In this document: positions 1 to 5,189 of the stretch, in pieces
How the letters are laid out: each line of letters begins with the position of its first letter
Position numbering within the stretch: position 1 is the first letter of the stretch
NCBI GenBank assembly: GCA_946635125.1
Contig: CAMPBB010000044.1
Coordinates: 1-5,525 of the forward strand
Length of the DNA stretch: 5,525 nucleotides
Direction: 5' to 3'
Origin: an uncultured Clostridia bacterium
Lineage (GTDB): Bacteria; Bacillota; Clostridia; Christensenellales; UBA1242
Made by a program: the position numbers and the translations under genes
The notes under the pieces: generated by a model
Seen by the model: the letters and a program-made list of their open reading frames with translations, nothing else
Databases searched by the model: none
Told to the model about the DNA's origin: nothing

Positions 1-18
1 AAAGGCACTTATGCCTTT
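1..18. terminator. Hairpin terminator containing the stop codon of the padR-type gene
   Basis: Arms AAAGGCA (1-7) and TGCCTTT (12-18) are perfectly complementary around a 4-base loop (8-11). The minus-strand gene's TAA stop (11-9) lies in the loop, and its last codons form one arm. Rightward, the hairpin is followed by a T-rich tail (16-27), so it should also stop a plus-strand transcript arriving from the left. The minus-strand T tract would lie mostly outside the window. It is probably a shared terminator between convergent genes, but the left neighbour is not visible. Confidence 0.7.
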
Positions 19-1283
19 TTATTTTTTGGTTTGTAAATTTGATATTTAGGGTTCTTTGATAGAATAAAATTGATAACCCATCTAATTATAATTCTAAAAC
101 AGAAGAATGTTGGCACAAACCATCGAATGAAGTATAATTCCTTAAACATTGCTCCAAAACTTTCCATTCCAACAAGCAGGTTCACAGCAAAAATAAACAC
201 AATGAGCAAAACAAACACCAAAAATCTTATGAAAAAACTTTTAGCCCAATTAAACTTTATGCCAATCTTTTTTTCAGGTTGTTTGTTGAACACCAACATA
301 TCATATAGCACAAACACAAGTGACAACAAAAACACTGTTCCAAAAATAATATATTTTTCAAAGTTAATCCAGCCCTTAAAGGTGTAGAGCAGGAACAAAG
401 TTAAATAAACAACCAAACTGGCAAAGAATATGCACAATCCACTAACAAAATTCATGTTGTTTATGTATAAATATTTTCCTTCATCACGCTTAATTCTAAT
501 ATCATCAAGTTTTTTCTTTTCACTAATTTTTGTCAGTAATTCAAGTTCAACATCCTCTGGTTTATCTTCTTTTTCTTGTTTAACATGTTTTTCATTATAT
601 TTTTTTGCCATGTTTTCAAGTAGGTCAAGATTTTTTTTGTCTAATTGCTTTACTTCTTCTTTTGGTAGAGTGGAAGTGGAATAACTATTAGCAGAGGTTT
701 TTATAGTTGCCTTGCTAGGCTCTTTGTTGGGTTTAAACAAATCTTCAAGTTCTTGTAGGTATGTAGAATCGTTTTTCTTTATGTTTTCTTTTTGTGGTTT
801 TGGTGAAGTGGGCTCCTGATGATTTTCTTCAACCTTTTTTTCTTCAACCAAAAAATCACCCAAAATTGTTTTATAGTTAATACCTGAACCTGCGTCTTTT
901 TCATCCTCGTCAAAATCTTCCTCGTCAATGATTTTTTCATCAACATTGATTTTGCCTATTGTTGGTAAATCATCAATAGGAGAGGATGAAGAGTTTAACA
1001 CATATTCTTCTGTTGCATCTTGAATTTTTATGTTACGATTCAAAGCATCAACACCTTTTGGGGTCGCTTTGTAATAATGTCTTTTCCCACCAAGTTCACT
1101 ATCTTCCCAGTGTGATACAACAAACCCCTTGGTTTCAAGTCGCCTTAAAGCACTATACAAACTTGGTTGTTTTAAAACAACAGTTCCGTTTGTTTTTTGC
1201 TTAATGTCTTCAATAATTTGAAGACCATATTTGCTTTCATTTTTTATTGCGTTTAAAATGATTGTGTTTAAATCTGTTGCCAT
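9..1283 (-). CDS. PadR-family winged-helix regulator fused to a four-helix membrane domain
   Basis: The 424-residue protein has a PadR-type winged helix-turn-helix at about residues 5-82, with typical segments YGLQIIEDI, SLYSALRRLETKGFV and the wing GGKRHYYKATPKG. It continues through a very acidic stretch (about 104-130) and a low-complexity, lysine/glutamate-rich linker to about 270. Four hydrophobic segments follow (about 278-301, 311-332, 350-372, 383-408), then a short basic tail. Classic PadR proteins are soluble, about 110-190 residues, and dimerise through C-terminal helices; here a membrane module is added. I infer a membrane-tethered repressor, or a membrane protein whose state is relayed to DNA; the ligand is unknown. 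The ATG at 1283 has GAGG on the minus strand six bases upstream. It is divergent from the metallopeptidase gene and has its own strong promoter; PadR proteins commonly repress themselves. The HTH assignment is firm; the membrane domain family is not recognised. Confidence 0.88.
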   Translation of the reverse strand: MATDLNTIILNAIKNESKYGLQIIEDIKQKTNGTVVLKQPSLYSALRRLETKGFVVSHWEDSELGGKRHYYKATPKGVDALNRNIKIQDATEEYVLNSSSSPIDDLPTIGKINVDEKIIDEEDFDEDEKDAGSGINYKTILGDFLVEEKKVEENHQEPTSPKPQKENIKKNDSTYLQELEDLFKPNKEPSKATIKTSANSYSTSTLPKEEVKQLDKKNLDLLENMAKKYNEKHVKQEKEDKPEDVELELLTKISEKKKLDDIRIKRDEGKYLYINNMNFVSGLCIFFASLVVYLTLFLLYTFKGWINFEKYIIFGTVFLLSLVFVLYDMLVFNKQPEKKIGIKFNWAKSFFIRFLVFVLLIVFIFAVNLLVGMESFGAMFKELYFIRWFVPTFFCFRIIIRWVINFILSKNPKYQIYKPKNKKA

Positions 1284-1290
1284 TTTTAAC

Positions 1291-1305
1291 CTCTTTTAAA
1301 AAGAG
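1291..1305. promoter_or_regulatory. Palindrome over the padR-type transcription start: candidate operator
   Basis: CTCTTTT (1291-1297) and AAAAGAG (1299-1305) form a perfect 7-bp inverted repeat around one base. It overlaps the end of the -10 box, the expected start point and the ribosome binding site, which is where an autorepressor would act. A second, weaker symmetrical element, TTATG-CAAAA-CATAA (1346-1360), lies upstream of the -35. Which of these, if either, PadR binds is inference; neither closely fits a PadR operator I know. Confidence 0.35.
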
Positions 1306-1332
1306 TATAGTAAATTTTAAAAAAATAGTCAA
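1304..1332 (-). promoter_or_regulatory. Promoter of the padR-type gene
   Basis: On the minus strand, TTGACT (1332-1327) and TATACT (1309-1304) are separated by exactly 17 bases, close to the sigma-A consensus. Transcription would start near 1297, giving a leader of only about 14 bases that carries GAGG (1293-1290) six bases before the ATG. Confidence 0.8.
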
Positions 1333-1416
1333 CAAATTTTTAGTATTATGCAAAACATAACACCTGCATAGCACCAAAAAACCGCATAAAATCGGCATTT
1401 TTCTCTAAAAAAATAT

Positions 1417-1445
1417 TTGCAAAATTATTCGTAAAATGATATAAT
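1417..1445 (+). promoter_or_regulatory. Promoter of the metallopeptidase gene, extended -10
   Basis: TTGCAA (1417-1422) is 17 bases from TATAAT (1440-1445), and TG at 1437-1438 makes it an extended -10. The start point would be near 1452. AGGAG (1457-1461) lies eight bases before the ATG at 1470 and supports that start. The spacer contains AATTATTCGTAAAA (1423-1436), a 13/14 match to the arm of the dif-like site further right. Confidence 0.75.
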
Positions 1446-1469
1446 ACAAAAAGTTTAGGAGCAAAAATA

Positions 1470-2144
1470 ATGGTTATAGACAAGTTAATTCGCTCAAAAA
1501 GGCGTTCAATTTCAATGCAAATTTCATCAAGTGGAGAGCTGATTGTTAGGGCACCAAACAAGTGCTCGATGGAAAGAATTCAAAAGGTTGTTGAAGAAAA
1601 AAAGGATTGGATTCAGTTTCACCAACAAAGAATTCTTGAATCAAAAATGGTTAATTCAAACATTATTTCATATAAAGAAGTTATGTTCTTGGGCACAACA
1701 AAACCAATTTTATTTGACCCAAAATCAAAAAAAATAGAGTATCACAACACTTACTTTTTAATAAACTCAAAACACTGTGAAAACATACCCAAAATAAAAA
1801 GACTCATTGTAAACTTTATGACAAAAAATGCCGAGGATATTTTAGCCAGTAGGCTAACATATTTTGCAAATTTAATGCAGCTTAAACCTCAAAGTTTTTC
1901 AATATGCAATAGCAAAAGAATTTGGGGGAGTTGCAGCAAAACAGCAGATATTAAGTTTAATTTTAGGCTCGTTATGTTGCCACCAGACATAATTGACTAT
2001 GTTGTTGTTCATGAACTTGCTCATATAATTGAATTTAACCACTCAAAAACATTCTGGCGTCTTGTGACAAGCGTTTTACCTGATTGCAAAAATAGGAGAG
2101 AGATGCTAAAAAAAGGAGATTTTTTGCTTGGTCTTTATAGATAA
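1470..2144 (+). CDS. YgjP-type zinc metallopeptidase (M48-like/DUF45)
   Basis: The 224-residue protein matches the YgjP/DUF45 family of small soluble zincins, usually about 220-250 residues. The zinc site is HELAH (H181, E182, H185) with a third histidine at H191 in NHSKTFW, an HExxH-x5-H arrangement typical of the family. The family's conserved WGSC motif is at 152-155, followed by the FNFRL segment. The N-terminal half (about 1-100) has the usual KRSISMQIS...LIVRAPN beta-rich start. There is no signal peptide or membrane segment, so it should be cytoplasmic. Its substrate is not known from sequence; some databases label relatives as predicted metal-dependent hydrolases. It has its own promoter and AGGAG site and stands alone, divergent from the padR-type gene, with no strong terminator directly behind it. 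The family call is secure; the cellular role is open. Confidence 0.9.
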   Translation: MVIDKLIRSKRRSISMQISSSGELIVRAPNKCSMERIQKVVEEKKDWIQFHQQRILESKMVNSNIISYKEVMFLGTTKPILFDPKSKKIEYHNTYFLINSKHCENIPKIKRLIVNFMTKNAEDILASRLTYFANLMQLKPQSFSICNSKRIWGSCSKTADIKFNFRLVMLPPDIIDYVVVHELAHIIEFNHSKTFWRLVTSVLPDCKNRREMLKKGDFLLGLYR

Positions 2145-2323
2145 ATTTTTATAAAAGGTGGGGTTATAGTAAAAGTAGCTTTTGTTTAAAGAAAGAGTTT
2201 TAAAAATCTAAAAACAACTTCAAAGTGTTTTGGATAAAACTACATTTTGTTAAAAATAAGGTCTTATTGAGTGGTTTTATAATTAACAAAATCAGGCAAT
2301 ATTTTTAAATTATAGAAGAAAAA

Positions 2324-2357
2324 AGGGAGAGTAGGTTTTAAATTTTCCCTATTTTTA
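2324..2357 (+). terminator. Weak terminator-like element after the metallopeptidase gene
   Basis: AGGGA (2324-2328) can pair with TCCCT (2346-2350), followed by ATTTTTAT. The stem is only 5 bp with a 17-base loop, so this is a weak candidate. It is about 180 bases past the gene end; nothing better was seen before it. Confidence 0.25.
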
Positions 2358-2366
2358 TATTACTTT

Positions 2367-2400
2367 AACTATTCGCAAAAGACAAGTTTTACGAATAGTT
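2367..2400. other. Candidate dif-like Xer recombination site
   Basis: Left arm AACTATTCGCAAAA (2367-2380) and right arm TTTTACGAATAGTT (2387-2400) are inverted copies that differ at one position, around the 6-base centre GACAAG (2381-2386). One more base pair (T2366/A2401) extends the symmetry. Xer core sites are two 11-bp or longer arms around a 6-8 bp centre, so the geometry fits. Near-identical arms suit a single recombinase of the XerS/XerH type better than a XerC/XerD pair. The TTC-AAAA centre TTTT-GAA layout also recalls streptococcal difSL as I remember it. A transcription terminator is unlikely, because neither side has a T run. The nearest recombinase gene begins 990 bases to the right. 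Function is inferred; an operator is the main alternative. Confidence 0.5.
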
Positions 2401-2507
2401 AGTTTAATAAACACGCAATAAATCCAAAAAACTCGTTTTTTTAATCTAAATTTTCTTATTTATATTATATTATATAAAAATGATTTTTGACATCTTTATA
2501 AACAATT

Positions 2508-2588
2508 TAGTTTTTGTTAATCATTTAAATTATTTAATTTTTGTTAATCAATTAACTTATTTAATTTTTATTATAATTTTAATCTTAA
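2508..2588. repeat. 27-bp tandem repeats in the lowest-G+C tract
   Basis: Units start at 2508, 2535 and 2562, exactly 27 bases apart. The first two share the core TTTTTGTTAATCA plus most of the following A/T-rich part. The third keeps the TAATTTTT start and then diverges. The second unit contains the symmetrical element GTTAAT-CA-ATTAAC (2543-2556). The regular spacing suggests protein binding or replication slippage; no function can be assigned. Confidence 0.5.
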
Positions 2589-2968
2589 TCCTAAGCCAAT
2601 TCTTAAATTTTGATGAATAGTTTTCACAGCTTTATTCATAAAAAAACAACCATATCCAAATTTGAATTTTATAATGATAATTGATATGTTTTTTTATCAA
2701 AATATTTTTAATTTTTTCTATTATTTTTTTGATTTATACTTATTTAAATTTTTATAAATTTTTTGTAAAAACCACCCCTTTCTAATCTTAATTGAGAGCC
2801 AAAACTTAAAATGGCATGAACATCTATTCATTGATTTTTTACGCTTTTTTGAATAAAATTCAAATGCTATTGGTGTTTTTGCTTTTTTGTATTATTTTGT
2901 TTAAAAATCTTGTCAACATTTTTTTCACTCATTGTTTGACGCCAACAACATACCTAATCTTAAAATAA

Positions 2969-3004
2969 TGTAAACCTTAATCAAGTTGTAAACTATAATC
3001 AAAA
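2969..3004. repeat. 18-bp tandem duplication
   Basis: Two adjoining 18-base units, TGTAAACCTTAATCAAGT (2969-2986) and TGTAAACTATAATCAAAA (2987-3004), match at 14 of 18 positions. The second unit contains AACTATAATCAAAA (2991-3004), which agrees with the dif-like left arm at 11 of 14 positions. That overlap may be chance in DNA this A-rich. Confidence 0.5.
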
Positions 3005-3176
3005 TGTTGGTCCACAAACATCTTCATGTTTAATCACTTATTTTAAAAATTTTACTGCAATTTTTATATTTCATGCTTGCCATTGACTATTTGTTTTTTT
3101 ATTAAAAATTATTATGTGAACTAAAAGTTATAAAATTTGAATTGGTTAAGCAAAGGTTATAAAAAATGCGGTTAAG

Positions 3177-3190
3177 AACTATGCGTAAAA
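3177..3190 (+). repeat. Half-site copy 1 of the dif-like arm
   Basis: AACTATGCGTAAAA is identical to the copy at 3309-3322. It differs at one base from the reverse complement of the right arm of the 2367-2400 site (AACTATTCGTAAAA). No good inverted partner follows at a 6-base distance; with a 7-base gap, the sequence from 3198 matches the opposite arm at only 7 of 14 positions. It is probably a single recombinase-binding half-site or a decayed full site. Confidence 0.45.
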
Positions 3191-3308
3191 CAAATGAATA
3201 TACACACAAACTTAATTTACCACTCCCCTAAAAAAGTCTTTAATAATGGGTTTTTATGGTTTTCTTATGTTTTTATAGTGGTTTTTATTTATTAGTTTAA
3301 AAATTTAT

Positions 3309-3322
3309 AACTATGCGTAAAA
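3309..3322 (+). repeat. Half-site copy 2, just upstream of the recombinase promoter
   Basis: This is a second exact AACTATGCGTAAAA, in the same orientation and 132 bases from copy 1. It is followed by ACTTGC, close to the CTTGTC centre of the dif-like site read in the same direction. The expected second arm (3329-3342) is poor, with only TAG at 3338-3340 in register. It ends 15 bases before the recombinase -35 box, a position suited to autoregulation by the recombinase or a partner protein. Confidence 0.45.
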
Positions 3323-3337
3323 ACTTGCTAAATTTAT

Positions 3338-3366
3338 TAGACAAATAAAAATTTTAATGCTATACT
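3338..3366 (+). promoter_or_regulatory. Promoter of the recombinase gene, extended -10
   Basis: TAGACA (3338-3343) and TATACT (3361-3366) are 17 bases apart, with TG at 3358-3359 giving an extended -10. The start point would be near 3373, almost directly before GAGG (3379-3382), which lies seven bases ahead of the ATG at 3390. The leader is therefore very short, as for the padR-type gene. Confidence 0.75.
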
Positions 3367-3389
3367 TTTATTAAAAGTGAGGTGTTTTT

Positions 3390-4436
3390 ATGTCTGAAAA
3401 ATATTATGTTGATAGAAAAGATAAAGTTACATTAAAGTTAAGGGAACTTCAAATGGAACTCCCCTATTTTTGTTCTGAATTTTTTCTTGGAATTGAAAAC
3501 CAAACAACACCATTAACAAGATTAAATTACGCATATGACCTTAGGATTTTCTTTGATTTTTTAACCAAAGAAATTGATAAATTTGCTGGAAAAAAGGTTA
3601 AGCAAATCAGCTTAATGGACCTAAATCATGTTGTTCCACTGGATATTGAATTATTTTTAAATTATCTTAATTATTACACTTTTAAGGGAAAAGTTTATCG
3701 CAACAATGAGCAAGCAAAAGCAAGAAAACTTTGCACAATTCGTTCTTTCTTTAAATATTTTTTCAAGAAAGAAAAATTATCTTCAAATGTAACTGTGAAA
3801 ATTGATTTGCCTAAAATTCACCAAAAAAATATTATAAGGCTTGAAAACAATGAAATGACTGACCTACTTGACCAAGTTGAAACTGGCTATGCTCTAACTC
3901 CAACACAACAAGTGTTTCACAGGCACACAAGTTTAAGAGATTATGCGATGATTAACCTATTTTTGGGCACTGGTATTCGTATTAGTGAGCTTATTGGACT
4001 TGATATTGACGACATTGATTTTTCAACAAATGCCTTTAAAGTAACACGAAAAGGTGGAAATCAGTCTATTCTTTATTTTTCCGATGAAGTGGCACAAATT
4101 TTAAAACAATATGTTGAAGAAAGAGTTAACCAAAAAGATGTTCCAGAAACTGAAAGAGCTTTGTTTTTATCTTTGCAAAAAAAGAGAATTTGCCCACGAG
4201 CCGTTCAAAATTTGGTTAAAAAATATAGCCAAATTTCAACTCCTTTAAAGCACATTACCCCACACAAACTTAGAAGCACATATGGCACAAATTTATATAA
4301 AGAAACCAATGATATTTATGTTGTTGCCGATGTTTTGGGACATAAAGACATTAACACAACAAGAAGGCACTATGCTGCAATGAGTGAAGACATTAAAAAA
4401 GCCGCAGCATCAAAAGTTAAACTTAGAAAAAATTAA
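3390..4436 (+). CDS. Xer-type tyrosine site-specific recombinase (XerS-like)
   Basis: The 348-residue protein is a complete tyrosine recombinase. An N-terminal SAM-like core-binding domain (about 25-130, with LPYFCSEFFLG and TRLNYAYDLRIFFDFL) precedes the catalytic domain. All six active-site residues are visible: R197 in GTGIRISEL, K221 in RKGG, H292 and R295 in HKLR, H318 in LGHKD, and the nucleophile Y328 in RRHY. The extended N-terminus and overall length resemble the about 356-residue single Xer proteins (XerS) more than the about 300-residue XerC/XerD. The expected role is resolving chromosome dimers at dif with FtsK at the septum; a decayed element's integrase is the alternative. It lies 80 bases before lexA in the same direction, with its own promoter, a perfect arm-like motif upstream and a dif-like site 1 kb away. 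Composition matches its neighbours, and nothing is truncated. No dedicated terminator follows, so read-through into lexA is possible. Confidence 0.9.
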   Translation: MSEKYYVDRKDKVTLKLRELQMELPYFCSEFFLGIENQTTPLTRLNYAYDLRIFFDFLTKEIDKFAGKKVKQISLMDLNHVVPLDIELFLNYLNYYTFKGKVYRNNEQAKARKLCTIRSFFKYFFKKEKLSSNVTVKIDLPKIHQKNIIRLENNEMTDLLDQVETGYALTPTQQVFHRHTSLRDYAMINLFLGTGIRISELIGLDIDDIDFSTNAFKVTRKGGNQSILYFSDEVAQILKQYVEERVNQKDVPETERALFLSLQKKRICPRAVQNLVKKYSQISTPLKHITPHKLRSTYGTNLYKETNDIYVVADVLGHKDINTTRRHYAAMSEDIKKAAASKVKLRKN

Positions 4437-4443
4437 AAATATT

Positions 4444-4457
4444 CGAACAAATGTTTG
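4444..4457. promoter_or_regulatory. LexA binding site (SOS box)
   Basis: CGAACAAATGTTTG fits the Gram-positive SOS box (CGAAC-N4-GTTYG/C) with both half-sites intact. It overlaps the first three bases of the -35 box of the lexA promoter, so bound LexA would block RNA polymerase. This is the usual negative feedback loop. It lies eight bases after the recombinase stop, and the same bases can fold into a small hairpin followed by a T-rich run, which might slow transcription coming from the recombinase gene. Confidence 0.88.
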
Positions 4458-4483
4458 ACTTTTGTTTTATTTTATGTTATACT
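4455..4483 (+). promoter_or_regulatory. lexA promoter, extended -10
   Basis: TTGACT (4455-4460) and TATACT (4478-4483) are 17 bases apart, and TG at 4475-4476 gives an extended -10. The hexamers are the same as those of the padR-type promoter. The start point is expected near 4490, and GAGGT (4505-4509) lies seven bases before the ATG at 4517. Confidence 0.85.
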
Positions 4484-4516
4484 CCACTTAGATAAAAAAT
4501 TTGTGAGGTAACATGA

Positions 4517-5152
4517 ATGAAAAAATCAATGGAAATCAAACTTGAAAACTTATTTAACTTCTTGGTTAAATACAAAAATGAAAATGGTTTCTGCCCATCG
4601 GTAAGAGAAATGTGTGAAGAACTAAAAATAAACTCAACATCAACAATCACATATTACTTAAACCACCTTGAAAAACAAGGGAAAATTCGCCGTGGCGCAT
4701 CAAAAAACAGAGCTATTGAAATTATTGAAAACAATTCAATTAGCAAGCAAAATGAGCAAATGCTTGAAATTATTAGCTCATATCAGCCAATTCCAATTCT
4801 TGGAAACATAACTGCTGGCTCACCTATTTTGGCTGTTGAAAATTGCGAAGAAGTTTTTTATATGCCAACAGGGCTTTTCCGTGGCGACGACCTCTTTATG
4901 CTAACTGTTCATGGTGAAAGCATGATTGATGCTGGGATTATGGATGGTGACAAAGTTGTTATTCGCCGTCAGGACACAGCAAACAACGGCGAAATTGTTG
5001 CAGCTCTCATTGAAGACAGTGCCACAATCAAAAGATTTTATAAAGAAAATGGCAGATTTAGGCTTCAACCAGAGAACAAGACAATGGAACCAATGTTTTT
5101 TGATAATGTTTCAATCATTGGAAAAGTTGTTGGACTTATTCGAAATCTATAA
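4517..5152 (+). CDS. lexA: LexA repressor of the SOS response
   Basis: This is a full-length LexA of 211 residues. The N-terminal winged helix (about 5-70) contains GFCPSVREMCEELKI followed by the recognition helix region STSTITYYLNHLEKQGKI. The C-terminal S24-type domain has the self-cleavage site A100-G101 in NITAGSP, the nucleophile S135 in HGESM, and the general-base lysine K172 in ATIKRF. LexA represses SOS genes and cuts itself when RecA is bound to single-stranded DNA. The ATG at 4517 is chosen because it is seven bases after GAGGT; an overlapping ATG at 4513 is out of frame and stops after ten codons. It has an SOS box in its own promoter, follows the recombinase gene, and faces miaA across a shared terminator. 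Confidence 0.97.
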   Translation: MKKSMEIKLENLFNFLVKYKNENGFCPSVREMCEELKINSTSTITYYLNHLEKQGKIRRGASKNRAIEIIENNSISKQNEQMLEIISSYQPIPILGNITAGSPILAVENCEEVFYMPTGLFRGDDLFMLTVHGESMIDAGIMDGDKVVIRRQDTANNGEIVAALIEDSATIKRFYKENGRFRLQPENKTMEPMFFDNVSIIGKVVGLIRNL

Positions 5153-5153
5153 C

Positions 5154-5189
5154 AAAAAAAAGCGTATTTTTAATACGCTTTTTATTTTT
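5154..5189. terminator. Bidirectional terminator between lexA and miaA
   Basis: AGCGTATT (5161-5168) and AATACGCT (5172-5179) form a perfect 8-bp stem around TTT. An A run (5154-5160) and a T-rich run (5180-5189) flank it and lengthen the stem by several A-T pairs. The flanks make it an intrinsic terminator on both strands. The miaA stop codon (5184-5182) lies inside the T run, so the convergent genes share all the available sequence. Confidence 0.92.

Larger units (their letters stand above)
2145..3389. other. 1.2-kb A+T-rich gene desert with repeated motifs
   Basis: No convincing gene was found on either strand. The stretch 2461-2580 has only 11 G or C in 120 bases. From about 2440 to 2900 the plus strand is T-rich (39 T against 18 A in 2701-2760), while the real genes here have A-rich coding strands. 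If the desert contains decayed coding DNA, it would be on the minus strand. Contents recognised: a weak terminator-like element (2324-2357), a dif-like 34-bp site (2367-2400), 27-bp tandem repeats (2508-2588), an 18-bp tandem repeat (2969-3004), two identical half-sites (3177-3190 and 3309-3322) and the recombinase promoter (3338-3366). Small symmetrical elements, such as TTTGAAT-AAA-ATTCAAA (2848-2864), are also present. No tRNA or other RNA gene was seen. Confidence 0.7.

Noticed and set aside
70..1204. Plus-strand open frames opposite the padR-type gene (70-387, 430-684, 986-1204)
   Set aside because: They are antisense shadows of a well-supported gene, with Ser/Phe-rich translations and no ribosome binding sites.
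1346..1561. Minus-strand open frame across the metallopeptidase promoter and start
   Set aside because: It overlaps a clear promoter, ribosome binding site and the start of a confident gene, and has no family resemblance.
2817..2830. Second LexA box (TGAACATCTATTCA)
   Set aside because: Only one half-site keeps GAAC; the GTT half is broken and no gene follows.
2816..2968. Open frame of 50 codons on the plus strand (starts MNIYSLIFYAF), hydrophobic
   Set aside because: T-rich DNA gives Phe/Leu/Ile-rich frames by chance. There is no ribosome binding site at a proper distance and no recognisable family, and the weak minus-strand candidate overlaps it.
3008..3019. DnaA boxes or a replication origin in the A+T-rich desert
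   Set aside because: Only poor matches (such as TGGTCCACA near 3010 and TTTTCACA near 2621) were seen, not a cluster, and no dnaA or dnaN gene is present.
3219..3282. ACCACT and AGTGGT inverted repeat followed by T-rich DNA, as a terminator
   Set aside because: The stem is 6 bp with a loop over 50 bases, and no gene ends nearby on the plus strand.
2145..3389. CRISPR array or insertion sequence in the desert
   Set aside because: Repeats are few, adjoining and diverged with no spacers, and neither transposase remains nor terminal inverted repeats were found.
4513..4545. ATG four bases before the lexA start as a leader peptide or alternative start
   Set aside because: It is out of frame with lexA, only three bases from GAGGT, and stops after ten codons; it most probably arises by chance from ATGAATGA.
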